A stretch of DNA of 64,000 bases, from assembly GCA_965232285.1 (NCBI GenBank), contig CBDDPL010000004.1, positions 5,828,001 through 5,892,000 of the forward strand, written 5' to 3'. Position numbers and translations under genes: made by a program. The DNA is from Denitrobaculum sp965232285 (GTDB taxonomy: Bacteria; Pseudomonadota; Alphaproteobacteria; Kiloniellales; Kiloniellaceae). Below are positions 41,848-52,373 of the stretch, one piece after another (within the stretch, counting starts at the first letter, position 1; each line of letters begins with the position of its first letter). The notes under the pieces are model-generated. The model was given only the letters and a program-made list of their open reading frames with translations. It was not told where the DNA came from and did not search any database.

Positions 41848-42330
41848 CTACTGGCCGAAAAACTCCCCGACCGGGACACCGATGGAAGCACCTGAGGTCG
41901 TGACCACATGCAGCTCGAGGATCAGGGTTTCCTCGGCCTTGAGCGGCGTCCACTTGCCGATTGAGACGGTCACACCCTCCACGATCAGGGGTTTGCTCGG
42001 CATAAGGGTCGCGGGATAGGGCGCGGGCGGCCCGGCAACGCCGTCGCGCTCCAGGGCCTCGCCGCTTTCCCGATCCTGGAAGTAATAGGCCAGCTTGAAG
42101 CCGGAGATTTCGAAGTTCTGCGGGTACTCGCGATTGGGCTCCACGGAAATGCGCTCAAACTCGACAAGGTATTCGTTCTCCGTCTCCCGCAGGAAATAGT
42201 GGCCGCGCAGCCAGAGGCCCCAGCCGCTGCCGTAGTTGTTCACGTAGAGCGCGGAGGCCTGTGTGTCCGCGGGCAGCATGAGGACAAACGCCGCAAACAG
42301 CAAAAGCAGGGAACGAAGGATTGAAGGCAT
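41848..42330 (-). CDS. Secreted protein of unknown function
   Basis: 160-residue protein with a clear Sec signal peptide (ILRSLLLLFAAFVLMLPADTQA). The mature part starts SALYVNNYGSGWGLWLRGHYFL and is beta-rich, with no catalytic motif or membrane anchor. No family is recognised. It follows the FAD dehydrogenase gene by 89 bases on the same strand and may be at the end of that operon, but need not belong to it. Confidence 0.7.
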   Translation of the reverse strand: MPSILRSLLLLFAAFVLMLPADTQASALYVNNYGSGWGLWLRGHYFLRETENEYLVEFERISVEPNREYPQNFEISGFKLAYYFQDRESGEALERDGVAGPPAPYPATLMPSKPLIVEGVTVSIGKWTPLKAEETLILELHVVTTSGASIGVPVGEFFGQ

Positions 42331-42419
42331 GCAACTCCTCCCCTTCAGGCATAGCTGAGGTGACGACCATGCCCGACGCAGTTCGGAAAGCTTGCCCTAA
42401 AATTCGGCCGGCGTCGACC

Positions 42420-43835
42420 TCAGGTGCCTGCGCCGCCGGTTTTCAACACCTGCCGCGCCGCAGACTGACCCGCGATGCGGCCCAGCGTCACGGCGGTCAG
42501 GAGGCCGTTTCCCGAGAGGTAACCATCGATCCGTGGACCTGAGACGCCGCAGGCTGCGCCGCCGCCGGCAAAGAGGTTCGGCAGGCGCGAAGTGTCTTCC
42601 CGCAGGACCCTTGCCGTCCGGTCGATCCGCAGGCCGCCCTGAGTATGAAACAGCGCGCCGGTCACCTTCACGGCGTAGTAAGGCGGGGAAAGCGCGGGTG
42701 TTTTTGAAAAATCCCGGCCGAAAGGCCCTACACCTTCGTTAAAGGTCTCTTCAATGGCTTGGTTCAAGGCTTCGAGCGGCAGGCCGGTTACCTGCGAAAG
42801 CGCCTCGACTGACGAAGCCACGCGCAGTGCGCCCTGCTGTTCCGCGTTGCGATAGTCATCAAAGCCGAGTCCCAGCGCATGCAGGCGCTGATCGAAGATG
42901 TTCCAGGCAAGACCCTCCGGCTGCCTCAGGACCTCGACCGCCTGCTCCGAATAGCCCTGATGCTCGTTGGAGAAGCGCTCACCCTTCAGGTTGACCTGGA
43001 TGCCGCCTTCCATCATCAGGGCCCAGGTCATGAGAATGCCGTGCGGCGTTGCCACCGAGCCGTGTCCCTGACAGGCGGTAAGATGACGAGTCGCGGCGCC
43101 CAGGTCGCGGCCCCATTTGACCGCATCACCCTGGTTTCCGATATGGCCGAAATAGTCGGCCTCCGCCATCTCGGGAATGTACTGGCGGACCATCTCCGGA
43201 TCGCCGCCGTAGCCGTTGCAGGCAAGAATCAGGCTTTCGCAACCGATGTCTTCCGTCGTGCCGTCCGGGCGCGCCAGGCGCAGCCCCGCCACCTGTCCGC
43301 TGGTTTTATCTGCGTAAAGCGCGGTCACGTGAGCGTTGGTGAGAATATCGATACCAGCGGCCTCCGCGGCATTCACAAGACGTCCGATCAGGGCCGAGCC
43401 GGTCTTCTCCGGCACCGCATGCATCCGGTGCCGCGCATGCCCGGGGTAAAGGAATTCATCGAGAACAACCCATTCCAGACCGTGGCTGTCAGCCAGCCAC
43501 TCCAGGCAGGGTGCGGCGGCTTTGGTAACGCATTCGACGATTGCCGGATCCGCTTCGCCCTTCGCCTTTTTCTGGATATCCACGGTCATGAGTTCAGGAG
43601 AGTCTTCGATTCCGAGTGCCGCCTGGAAGCGGCTCCCGGCCGCCGGGATCAGGCCGGAAGAAAGAGCCGTGGAGCCCGCGGGCACCGGATCACGCTCCAG
43701 AACCAGGACATCGGCTCCGGCGTCCCGGGCGGCCAGCGCCGCGCTCAGGCCGCAGGCCCCGGCGCCGATGATCACGACGGGCAGGGTGAGCGGAAAATCG
43801 ATATCCTGAGCAGGGAGGATGGTCACGTCATTCAA
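42420..43835 (-). CDS. FAD-dependent dehydrogenase/reductase (flavocytochrome c / tricarballylate dehydrogenase type)
   Basis: 471-residue flavoprotein. The N-terminal dinucleotide motif is VVIIGAGACGLSAALAARDA, the FAD-binding_2 hallmarks follow (GSTALSSGLIPAAG, LACNGYGG), and the C-terminal GGGAACGVSGPRIDGYLSGNGLL closes the FAD site. Members of this fold reduce or introduce C=C bonds next to carboxylates, for example fumarate, tricarballylate and 3-oxosteroids. It overlaps the isochorismatase-fold gene by 8 bases and is the last enzyme of the long operon. A role in desaturating the pathway intermediate is inferred. Confidence 0.85.
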   Translation of the reverse strand: MNDVTILPAQDIDFPLTLPVVIIGAGACGLSAALAARDAGADVLVLERDPVPAGSTALSSGLIPAAGSRFQAALGIEDSPELMTVDIQKKAKGEADPAIVECVTKAAAPCLEWLADSHGLEWVVLDEFLYPGHARHRMHAVPEKTGSALIGRLVNAAEAAGIDILTNAHVTALYADKTSGQVAGLRLARPDGTTEDIGCESLILACNGYGGDPEMVRQYIPEMAEADYFGHIGNQGDAVKWGRDLGAATRHLTACQGHGSVATPHGILMTWALMMEGGIQVNLKGERFSNEHQGYSEQAVEVLRQPEGLAWNIFDQRLHALGLGFDDYRNAEQQGALRVASSVEALSQVTGLPLEALNQAIEETFNEGVGPFGRDFSKTPALSPPYYAVKVTGALFHTQGGLRIDRTARVLREDTSRLPNLFAGGGAACGVSGPRIDGYLSGNGLLTAVTLGRIAGQSAARQVLKTGGAGT

Positions 43836-44427
43836 GCCCGGCCAGGAAATCGGCGCAGCTCGTCAGTTCGGCGATGCCCTTCATGCTGGCGATCGCGGTT
43901 TCGTGGACCTGCGCATCGAAGGCGGCGCAGCCGTCGGTGAGGACGGTGGTATGGTAATCCCGGACGTGGGCGTCCCGAAGCGTGGAGGCGACTCCGCCGT
44001 TGGTGACGATGCCGGCAAAGACCAGATGCCTGATCCCCGCACGTCCGAGCGCCCATTCGAGACGGCTCATGTAAAAGGCGGAGTAGGCGACCTTCTCGAC
44101 GGTGATGTCAGCCGGCGCCAGTTCCTCTACCAGGGCCTGGCCGAAGCTGCCCGGCGCGAAATCGCCTTTCCCCAGGAAGGGACGCAGCGCCTTCAGGTGC
44201 GGCGAGATGAAAGGTTCGCCGCCCTTGCCGGGCACCAGGGTAAAGTGGGTCGAAACGATCCAGCCGCCCTTGGAGCGCATCGCGTCGGCGAGCGGTTTGA
44301 CGCGGGCCGGCAGGGCCGCGATGGTCTCGGAGGTCGCACCGCCGCGGGCGTAGGCGCCTTCCGGGTGCAGGAAGTCGTTCTGCAGGTCGACCAGCAGCAG
44401 GGCCGTCCGTTCCATATCCGTCGACAT
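43828..44427 (-). CDS. Isochorismatase-fold hydrolase without the nucleophilic Cys
   Basis: 199-residue member of the isochorismatase/amidase family. The Asp (LLVDLQNDFLHPEG) and Lys (VEKVAYSAFYM) of the triad are present. At the place of the nucleophile the sequence reads VTNGGVASTLRDA, where amidases have Cys (TNVCV-type); the residue is Gly (codon at 43993-43995). Gly at this site is known in true isochorismatases such as PhzD. ATG 44427 is preferred over GTG 44430 for spacing. It stands between the HyuA and FAD dehydrogenase genes, so a link to ring-opened amide or enol-ether hydrolysis is inferred. Confidence 0.85.
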   Translation of the reverse strand: MSTDMERTALLLVDLQNDFLHPEGAYARGGATSETIAALPARVKPLADAMRSKGGWIVSTHFTLVPGKGGEPFISPHLKALRPFLGKGDFAPGSFGQALVEELAPADITVEKVAYSAFYMSRLEWALGRAGIRHLVFAGIVTNGGVASTLRDAHVRDYHTTVLTDGCAAFDAQVHETAIASMKGIAELTSCADFLAGLE

Positions 44428-44431
44428 CACG

Positions 44432-46507
44432 TCAACCCTCTTCCTTGCGTGTGATGATCAGGTTGCCGAAGCGGTCCACCTCGCCTTCCAGATCCGGATC
44501 GATGAAGATCGTGGTATCCGGCTGCTCCAGCAGCGCCGGCCCCGGCACCTGTGTTCCCACCGGCAGTCCGAGCCGCTCGTAAACCGCCGCCTCGTGCCAG
44601 GCGCCGTCGGACCAGACCTGGCGGCTGCCGGTCGGGCCTGGGGTATCTTCGGCATTGCCGCTGGGTGCCAGGATGGTGAGATCGAACTTGGGCCGGCGCC
44701 CGACCACGGTCACGCGCAGATTCATGATCCGGATCGCGATGCCCTCGAGCAGCCGGCCGTAGGTCTGCCGGTAGGTGGTCTCGAAGGCCTCCCGGACAAT
44801 CTCGCGGGTCACGCCCGTGGCTCCGGCCTCGAAGGTCAGGGGCAGCGGCACCGAGACCGTGTGGGTCTGGCCCAGGTAGTGCATGTCCAGTTCGAAATCG
44901 TAATCGACACCTTCGAACACCACATCCGCCTCGTCGAGCAGCGCCTGCCCGGCGCTCGCCGTTTCGCTCATACGCCGGTCCAGATCGGCCGCGTCCAGAT
45001 CGTCCAGCATTCGGTTGATGGTCATGACCCGGTCGTGACGCATGTCGGCGATCACGCAACCCAGGGCGCTGGTCACGCCCGGGTAACGTGGCACCAGCGC
45101 GCTCTTCAGGCCCACCTCCTTGATCAGGGCGCCGGTGTGCAGAGCCCCGCCGCCGCCGAAGGGCATGGCTGAGAAGTTCTTGGGGTCGTGGCCGCGCTCC
45201 ACCGAGACCAGCCGGATCGCGCCCGCCATCTTGGCGTTGGCGACCCGGATGATGGCTTCTGCTGCCGCCATCACATCGAGGCCAAGCGGGTCGGCCACAT
45301 GTTTCAGGATTGCGGCCTTGGAGGCTTCCACGTCCAGGCGTTCCAGCTTGCCGCCGATCGGTCGCTCCGCATTGATCCGGCCCATGACCACGTTGGCGTC
45401 GGTCACCGTCGGGCGCTCGTTGCCCAGGCCGTAGCAGACCGGGCCCGGGTCCGAGCCAGCGCTCTCCGGGCCGACCTGCAGCAGGCCGCCGCGGTCCACC
45501 CAGGCGATGGAGCCGCCGCCCGCGCCGATGGTGGTGATCTCGATCATCGGGGTGCGGATCACCATGCCGAAATCGATGGAGGTCTGCGGAAAGAGCGCGC
45601 TCTTGCCCTCGGCGATCAGCGAGACGTCGAAGCTGGTGCCGCCCATGTCGCAGGTGATGACGTTGGGAAAGCCGGCGGAGCCAGCGATGTGCGCCGCGGC
45701 GATCACGCCCGCCGCCGGTCCGGACAGGGCCGTACGGACCGGGAAGCGCCGGGCCGTCTCCACCGCCATGACCCCGCCGTTCGATTGCACGATCAGAACC
45801 TGACCGCCGAAGCCGCCCTCGCGCAGGCCGGCTTCCAGGCGCTCCAGATAGCTGCCGACCGGCGGCTGCAGGTAGGCATTGAGGGAAGCGGTCGAGGCTC
45901 GCTCGAACTCCCGCACCTCCGGCAGGATCTCTGAAGAGGCGGTGACGTGCTCGCTGGGCCAGATCTCTCGAACGGCTTCTACAGCCAGGCGCTCGTTTTC
46001 GTCGTTGGCGTAGGCATTGATGAAAAAGACGCAGACCGACTCCGCGCCCCGCGCCAGCAACTCTTGCGCCGCTGCGCGAACCTCATCCGGATCGACCTTT
46101 TCCAGCAGGCTGCCGTCGGCGAGCACGCGTTCCCTCACCTCGACCCGCAGGTCGCGCGGCACGATGGGATCGAACTTGCCCCAGAGGCCCCAGGTCTGCG
46201 GCCGGTCGCGCCGGCGCATCTCCAGAACGTCGCGGAAGCCTTCCGTGGTGATCACGCCGCAGCGCGCGCCCTTGCGCTCCAGTAGCGCGTTGGTGCCGAC
46301 CGTCGTGCCGTGCACGATGGTCGAGATGCCGCCGAGCTGATCCAGGCGCTGCTGGATGCCGTTGCGGATACCCTGTGACTGGTCGCCACGCGTGGTGGGC
46401 ACCTTGGCGACGTCACAGGTGCCGTCGCCTTCGTTCAGGAAAAAGACATCGGTGTAGGTGCCGCCGACGTCCACGCCGATGACGGTTTTGCGATCCTGGC
46501 TGCTCAC
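44432..46507 (-). CDS. hyuA: Hydantoinase/oxoprolinase family protein, subunit A (HyuA)
   Basis: 691-residue ATPase-like subunit of the N-methylhydantoinase/5-oxoprolinase/caprolactamase group. The N-terminal ASKHA phosphate motif is VIGVDVGGTYTDVFF, with VHGTTVGTNALLERKGA and CDMGGTSFDVSLI further on. With HyuB it would open a cyclic amide or imide in an ATP-dependent reaction. The gene overlaps hyuB by 4 bases and is followed 4 bases later by the isochorismatase-fold gene. Substrate is unknown; acetone-carboxylase-type members are another branch, but a third gamma subunit is missing here. Confidence 0.92.
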   Translation of the reverse strand: MSSQDRKTVIGVDVGGTYTDVFFLNEGDGTCDVAKVPTTRGDQSQGIRNGIQQRLDQLGGISTIVHGTTVGTNALLERKGARCGVITTEGFRDVLEMRRRDRPQTWGLWGKFDPIVPRDLRVEVRERVLADGSLLEKVDPDEVRAAAQELLARGAESVCVFFINAYANDENERLAVEAVREIWPSEHVTASSEILPEVREFERASTASLNAYLQPPVGSYLERLEAGLREGGFGGQVLIVQSNGGVMAVETARRFPVRTALSGPAAGVIAAAHIAGSAGFPNVITCDMGGTSFDVSLIAEGKSALFPQTSIDFGMVIRTPMIEITTIGAGGGSIAWVDRGGLLQVGPESAGSDPGPVCYGLGNERPTVTDANVVMGRINAERPIGGKLERLDVEASKAAILKHVADPLGLDVMAAAEAIIRVANAKMAGAIRLVSVERGHDPKNFSAMPFGGGGALHTGALIKEVGLKSALVPRYPGVTSALGCVIADMRHDRVMTINRMLDDLDAADLDRRMSETASAGQALLDEADVVFEGVDYDFELDMHYLGQTHTVSVPLPLTFEAGATGVTREIVREAFETTYRQTYGRLLEGIAIRIMNLRVTVVGRRPKFDLTILAPSGNAEDTPGPTGSRQVWSDGAWHEAAVYERLGLPVGTQVPGPALLEQPDTTIFIDPDLEGEVDRFGNLIITRKEEG

Positions 46508-48246
46508 GAAGCGATCTCCCGGCGCAGGGCCGCGGTCGCGGCGGGATCAGGTTTGCCGGTCTCGTCAAGCACGCAGCCGTAGTCTTCGCGGGCGGATTCC
46601 CGGCTGATGTAACCCAGACGCACGTCTTCGGCGATGGTGGCCGGGTCGCGTTCCGCTGCCGGACCGTACCCACCGCCGCCGGGTGTCTCCAGCTTCAGGC
46701 GCTGACCCTTCGTCAGCTTGATGCCGACCATCTTGGAGGCCATGGGCGGCGCGTGCTCGCCGTCGTCCTGCTGATAGCTGAAACGATTCAGAGCGCCGGC
46801 GGAACCACCCGCCACACCCGGCGGGGCGTACCTGCCCCGTTCACCGAACAGAAACACCTCGGCCTTTTCCTCCAGAAGCTCCAGTTCATAGACCGCGCCG
46901 CAGCCACCGCGATGCTCACCCACGCCGCCGCTGTCCGGCCGCAGCGCCCACTGGGTGAAACGCACCGGATAGGCGGCCTCCAGGATTTCCAGCGGCGGAA
47001 TTGTCGCGGTCGAGATCGGCGCGTTGCCGTGATTGAGGCCGTCGCCCTCCGGATGTCCGCCATGTCCGCCACCGAAAAAGGAGAACATGACCCAGCGGCG
47101 GCCGTCCTTGCGATGGCCGGCCAGCGACAGCGCGTTGATAGTGCCGTAGGCACAGCCGTTGGTGATGGCCGGGTCGGCCTGGGAAAGAGCCACGAAGACC
47201 ACGTCGATGATGCGCAGGATGGTCTCGGTGTAACCGCCGACCGGCTTGGGCGCCTTAACGCTGAGCAGGGTGTCTTCCGGAATGACGAAGTCGATCGGAT
47301 CGAGGACCCCGGCGTTGGCGGGTACATCCTTGAAGATGTGTTTCAAAGCCACGTAGCAGGAGGCCACGGTGGTGGAGCGGGCGATGTTGACCGGACCCGC
47401 GCAGGCGAGCGAAGAGCGCGAGAAGTCGAGCGTCATGCGGCCGGCCCGGATTTCCATATCCAGGGCGATCTTCAGAGGCTCGTCGGCGATGCCGTCGTTG
47501 TCCAGCCAGTCCTCTGCCGAGTAGCGGCCGTCCGGCAGTTCCGCGATGAAGCTGGTCATAAGCTGGGCCGCCCGCTTGCGCAGCTCGATAAGTGTCTCCG
47601 ACACCGGTGCCTCGCCGTATTCGTCGAGCAGCTTGGTCAGCCGCTGTACGCCGAGGTCCAGGGCGTTGAGCTGGCCGTTCAAATCGCCGTAGAGGCTGCC
47701 GGGCAGGCGGGAATTGGCCTGCAGAATCGTAATGATGTCCTGACGGAGCTCGCCTTTGTCGTAGAGCTTCACCGGCGGGATCAGCATGCCTTCCTGAAAG
47801 CACTCGGTCGCCACCGGGTTGTAGTTGCCGGGCACGTTGCCGCCGACGTCGTGCCAATGGCCGACCGAGGCCAGGTAACAGAAAAGCTCGCCATTGCGGT
47901 AGAAGGGCCGCACCAGCTTGAAGTCGGAGAGGTGGGTGCCGCCGTCGTAAGGGTCGTTGAAGATATAGACATCGCCATCCTGCGGGACTTCGCCCAGGGC
48001 TGCTGACTTATCGATGACCGCCTTTACGGCAAAGGACATGGCACCGACGAAAACCGGCAGCCCGCTCTTGCCCTGGATCAGGGTATCGCCAGTCTTGGCG
48101 TCATAGAGGCCGTGGCTGGCGTCATGGGCTTCCGCGATGATGGGATTGAAGGCCGAACGGAAAAGCGTCGCATCCATTTCGTCGGCGATCTGCTCCAGCC
48201 GGCCTTTCAGCACCGACAGCGTGACGGGATCGATCGAGTTTACCAA
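46504..48246 (-). CDS. hyuB: Hydantoinase B/oxoprolinase family protein (HyuB)
   Basis: 580-residue partner of HyuA. Family features include MDATLFRSAFNPIIAEAHD, then DPYDGGTHLSDFKLVRPFY, and the C-terminal GGGGYGPAAERDP. It probably carries the metal and hydrolytic site; the two proteins work as a complex. The gene starts 1 base after the lyase stop, so it is tightly co-expressed with the aconitase-type pair and the lyase. This indicates that the opened ring product is passed to those enzymes. Confidence 0.92.
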   Translation of the reverse strand: MVNSIDPVTLSVLKGRLEQIADEMDATLFRSAFNPIIAEAHDASHGLYDAKTGDTLIQGKSGLPVFVGAMSFAVKAVIDKSAALGEVPQDGDVYIFNDPYDGGTHLSDFKLVRPFYRNGELFCYLASVGHWHDVGGNVPGNYNPVATECFQEGMLIPPVKLYDKGELRQDIITILQANSRLPGSLYGDLNGQLNALDLGVQRLTKLLDEYGEAPVSETLIELRKRAAQLMTSFIAELPDGRYSAEDWLDNDGIADEPLKIALDMEIRAGRMTLDFSRSSLACAGPVNIARSTTVASCYVALKHIFKDVPANAGVLDPIDFVIPEDTLLSVKAPKPVGGYTETILRIIDVVFVALSQADPAITNGCAYGTINALSLAGHRKDGRRWVMFSFFGGGHGGHPEGDGLNHGNAPISTATIPPLEILEAAYPVRFTQWALRPDSGGVGEHRGGCGAVYELELLEEKAEVFLFGERGRYAPPGVAGGSAGALNRFSYQQDDGEHAPPMASKMVGIKLTKGQRLKLETPGGGGYGPAAERDPATIAEDVRLGYISRESAREDYGCVLDETGKPDPAATAALRREIAS

Positions 48247-48247
48247 C

Positions 48248-49117
48248 TTAATCCTCGTACTTCTTGCTGCCGTCCAGGATGTCCCGGGTGCCGAGCAGGT
48301 CGTTGAGCTGAGTGAAGTCCAGCATCTGGTCTTTGAAGGACGCGGTGGTGCCTTCCCGCTGCAGAGTCTCGAAATAAGCGCTCATGGTCTTGGCGATGGC
48401 GCGCACCAGTCCGCCCGGGAAGATCACCAGCCTGAAACCGATCTCCTCCAGTTGCGCGGCGGGCAGTATGGGGGTCTTGCCACCCTCGACCATGTTGACC
48501 ATCAGGGGCAGGCGGCCGGCGAACTGCGCGACGGTGCGGCGCATCTCCTCCTCGGTCTTCACGGCCTCGACGAACAGCATGTCGGCACCGGCCTCGACGT
48601 AGGCCTCACTGCGCTCGAGCGCGGCTTCGAAACCCTCCACCGCCACCGCATCGGTGCGCGCGATCACCAGCGTGTCATCGTCGGCGCGCGCATCGGTGGC
48701 CGCCTTGATCTTGCCGCTCATCTCGCCGACGGAGACCAGGGTCTTACCGTCCAGGTGACCGCAGCGTTTCGGCAGTTGCTGATCCTCGAGCTGGATGGCG
48801 CTGGCGCCGTTGCGCTCGAAAACACGCATGGTGCGCTGGACATTGAGCGCATTGCCGAAGCCCGCATCCGCGTCGACGATCACGGGCAGCTCGACCCGTT
48901 CGCGGATCCGCCCCACCACGCCCGCAACCTCGTCCATGCCGACCAGGCCGATGTCCGGGCCGCCGAGTTGTGTGTAAGAGATCGAGGCGCCGGAGAGATA
49001 GAGCGTTCCGAAGCCGGCCTTTTCCGCCATCATGGCGCCGAAGGCGTCATAGACGCCGGGCGCGACGACGATATCGCCGCCAGCAAGCAATTGTCTGAGC
49101 CGTTTTTGCGGCGTCAT
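48248..49117 (-). CDS. Isocitrate lyase/PEP-mutase superfamily C-C lyase
   Basis: 289-residue (beta/alpha)8 lyase. The metal-binding DADAGFGNALNV and the catalytic loop EDQQLPKRCGHLDG (Cys present, as in 2-methylisocitrate and 2,3-dimethylmalate lyases but not in oxaloacetate decarboxylases) are intact. Such enzymes split a 2-hydroxy diacid into pyruvate or glyoxylate plus a second acid. It overlaps the aconitase small subunit by 4 bases. The same pairing, aconitase-type hydratase plus this lyase, makes and cleaves 2,3-dimethylmalate in anaerobic nicotinate breakdown, which supports a comparable hydration/cleavage step here. Confidence 0.88.
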   Translation of the reverse strand: MTPQKRLRQLLAGGDIVVAPGVYDAFGAMMAEKAGFGTLYLSGASISYTQLGGPDIGLVGMDEVAGVVGRIRERVELPVIVDADAGFGNALNVQRTMRVFERNGASAIQLEDQQLPKRCGHLDGKTLVSVGEMSGKIKAATDARADDDTLVIARTDAVAVEGFEAALERSEAYVEAGADMLFVEAVKTEEEMRRTVAQFAGRLPLMVNMVEGGKTPILPAAQLEEIGFRLVIFPGGLVRAIAKTMSAYFETLQREGTTASFKDQMLDFTQLNDLLGTRDILDGSKKYED

Positions 49118-49617
49118 GGGGTTTTCCTTAGTTTTTCTTCCAGATGGGGGATCAGGCCGCCGGCCGAAACGATGGCGGCGAGATGTTCCGGCACCTGCTC
49201 GCAGGTGAGCTTTTCCCCGGTGGTCATGTTGGTGATCTGTCCGGCCAGAGGGTCGATCGAGATGTCCTGATCTTTCTCTATCCGGTCCACATCGCCGGAC
49301 ACCAGCGCATAGAGCCCCAGGTTATAGGCGTTGCGGTAAAAGATGCCGCCGAAGGATCTCGCGATCACGGCGGTGACCCCCAGCATGCGCAGGACCTGGG
49401 CCGCCTGCTCGCGGCTTGACCCGATTCCGAAGTTCTTGCCGGCGACCAGGATGTCGCCTTCCCGGACCGTCCCGGCGAAGCTCGGATCGATGGCTTCCAG
49501 GCAATGGCCGGCAAGCTCTTCCAGAGAACCTTTCATGTAGATTCCGGGCGCCAGAAGATCGGTGTCGACTCCGTCTCCGTACTTCCAGACGCGACCGGCC
49601 TCGAGAGGCTTGCTCAT
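49114..49617 (-). CDS. Aconitase-family hydratase, small subunit (LeuD-like)
   Basis: 167-residue swivel-domain subunit of the 3-isopropylmalate dehydratase/homoaconitase/dimethylmaleate hydratase group. The substrate-contact motif is GSSREQAAQVL and the N-terminal loop YGDGVDTDLLAPG. Length is that of LeuD-type small subunits. It overlaps both neighbours by 4 bases. Leucine genes proper (leuA, leuB) are absent nearby, so a catabolic substrate, such as a maleate derivative, is likelier than leucine biosynthesis. Confidence 0.88.
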   Translation of the reverse strand: MSKPLEAGRVWKYGDGVDTDLLAPGIYMKGSLEELAGHCLEAIDPSFAGTVREGDILVAGKNFGIGSSREQAAQVLRMLGVTAVIARSFGGIFYRNAYNLGLYALVSGDVDRIEKDQDISIDPLAGQITNMTTGEKLTCEQVPEHLAAIVSAGGLIPHLEEKLRKTP

Positions 49618-50935
49618 GTCCCGCTGCCCTCCGCCAGGAGAGGCCGCGGGTCGGCAATGCGTCCCATAACCGCCGTTGCCGCGACACTATAGGGCGAACC
49701 CAAATAGACGAAAGACTCACGAGACCCCATGCGGCCTTTGAAGTTACGGGCGGTGGAGGCCATGCAGACTTCGCCCTCCGCCAGCACGCCGGCGCCGTAC
49801 CCCGCGCAGGCGCCGCAACCCGACGGCATCAGGATCGCCCCGGCTTCCGTCAAGGCGGCGAGCGAGCCGTCTGCCGCCGCTGCCGCCGTGGTCCGTGTGG
49901 AGGCGGGGGCGATCATCAGCCGCGTGCTGCGCGCGACCTTTCGCCCCTTGAGGATGCGCGCGGCCGCATGCAGATCCACCAGCTTCGCGCCGGTGCAGGC
50001 GCCGATGTAACACTGATCGACCGCCACCTTGCCCACCTCTTCCACCGATCCGGCGTTGGCGGGGCTGTGGGGAGCGGCGATCTGCGGCGGCAGGTCCGAG
50101 GCCTCGAATTCATGGACCCGCCGGTATCCTGCGGCCCTGTCGCCCGTCCAGCGCGCCCAGTCGCCGGCTTCGCCGCCGGCCTCCGAGATCGCCTCGGCCG
50201 TCACTGCGTCGGGCGCGATCAGTCCTGTCTGCGCGCCTAGTTCGGCGGCCATGTTGCTCAGGGTCATGCGTTCCTGCATGGAGAGGGAGGCGATGGTCGA
50301 GCCGCTGTATTCGATGGCCTGATAGTCGCCGCCATCCATGCCGAGGGTGGCGCAGAGCTTCAGCATCATGTCTTTGGCCGTAACGCCCGCGCCCAGGGTG
50401 CCGTTCCAGCGTAGCAGGATGGTCTCCGGCACCTTGATCCAGGTCTCGCCGGTGGCGAGCACGCCCGCCATATCGGTCGCCCCGACGCCGAACATATAGG
50501 CTCCATAGGCCCCGCCCGTGGGGGAATGGCTGTCGCCGCCGACCACGAACATACCCGGCGCCAGATGACCGCGCTCCGGCAGGACCACATGGCAGATACC
50601 CTGCTGGTCGTAGAAGCTCTCGATCTCCTGGTCGCGCGCCCAGTCCCGGGTCAGCTTCAGGATCGCCGCGCTCTGCGCATCCACGGCCGGCACGTAGTGA
50701 TCGGACACCAGCACGATTTTGTTCGGGTCCCAGACCTTCACTCCCAGGCGTTCCAGCATGGGTTTGACCCGGCGCGGCCCGCCACTGTCGTGGATCATGG
50801 CGAGGTCGACGGCACAGGTCACGATCTCGCCCGCCGTGACCGACGCCCGGCCTGCCGCCCGGGCGATGATCTTTTCCGCCAGTGTCTGCTGGTTTGCTGT
50901 CTGGGGTGTGCCTGTTTGAGGTGCTTTTGCCATCG

Positions 50936-50939
<4 letters not shown>
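49614..50939 (-). CDS. Aconitase-family hydratase, large subunit (LeuC-like)
   Basis: 441-residue 4Fe-4S hydro-lyase subunit. GGDSHSPTGGAYGA is the substrate-base motif, and the three cluster cysteines are in YIGACTGAKLVDLHAAARIL and MPSGCGACAGYG. In the first cluster motif the family's CTN-G-R is replaced by CTG-A-K, which alters residues at the substrate pocket. The protein would hydrate or isomerise an unsaturated di- or tricarboxylate together with the small subunit. It overlaps LivF by 4 bases, so transport and metabolism are coupled. Confidence 0.88.
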
Positions 50940-51629
<690 letters not shown>

Positions 51630-51637
<8 letters not shown>

Positions 51638-52373
51638 CGGCGCCTGCCCGGGCCAGGCGCTCGCGCGCGCCGTGCCCCAGATAGGCCTCGACCACCTTGG
51701 GATCTTCGGCGATTTCGCGCGCCGTGCCCTCGGCGATCATGCTGCCGTTGTTCAGCACATAGATACGGTCGGAGAGGGACATGACTGCCTGCATGATGTG
51801 CTCGATCAGCAGGATGGTGACGCCGCTCTCCCGGATCTTGCGGATCACCGGCAGGATGTCCTCGATTTCCGAGGCGTTCAGTCCGGCCATCACCTCGTCC
51901 AGCATCAGGAGCTTGGGCTCGGTTGCCAGGGCCCGCGCCAGTTCCAGGCGCTTGCGGCCGGCCACAGTGAGCGCCGAGGCCTGTTGATCGAGCAGTGCGC
52001 CCATCCCCACCCTGCGCGCCACCTCCTCGGCCTTTTCCAGGGCCGGGCCCCTCGCCTTGATGCGGGTGTGGGCACCGACGGCGATGTTCTCCCGCACGGT
52101 CATCTTGGCGAAGGGCTTGACGATCTGGAAGGTGCGCACCAGGCCGCGCTGGCAGATCTGGTGGGGCTTCAGGCCCGAGACCCTTTCGCCCGCGAAGGAG
52201 ACACTGCCTTCGTTGGGGGACAGAAAGCCACCGATCATGGCGAAGAGTGTTGTCTTGCCGGCACCGTTGGGGCCAATGAGTGCGACGATTTCGCCCGCCT
52301 GCACGTTCAGACTGGCATCGGAAACGGCAGTCAGGCCGCCGAAGCGTTTGGTGAGAGACCGGACCTCAAGCAT
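51630..52373 (-). CDS. LivG-type ABC transporter ATP-binding protein (second system)
   Basis: 247-residue ATPase with Walker A GPNGAGKTTLFAM, the signature-like LTVAGRKRLELARALA (LTVAG in place of LSGGQ, as often in LivG) and Walker B LLMLDEVMAGLN. The D-loop has VMAGLN rather than the usual P-loop-adjacent DEPxxGL, an unusual Glu-Val-Met. Overlaps of 8 bases on both sides couple it to LivF and LivM. Confidence 0.92.
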
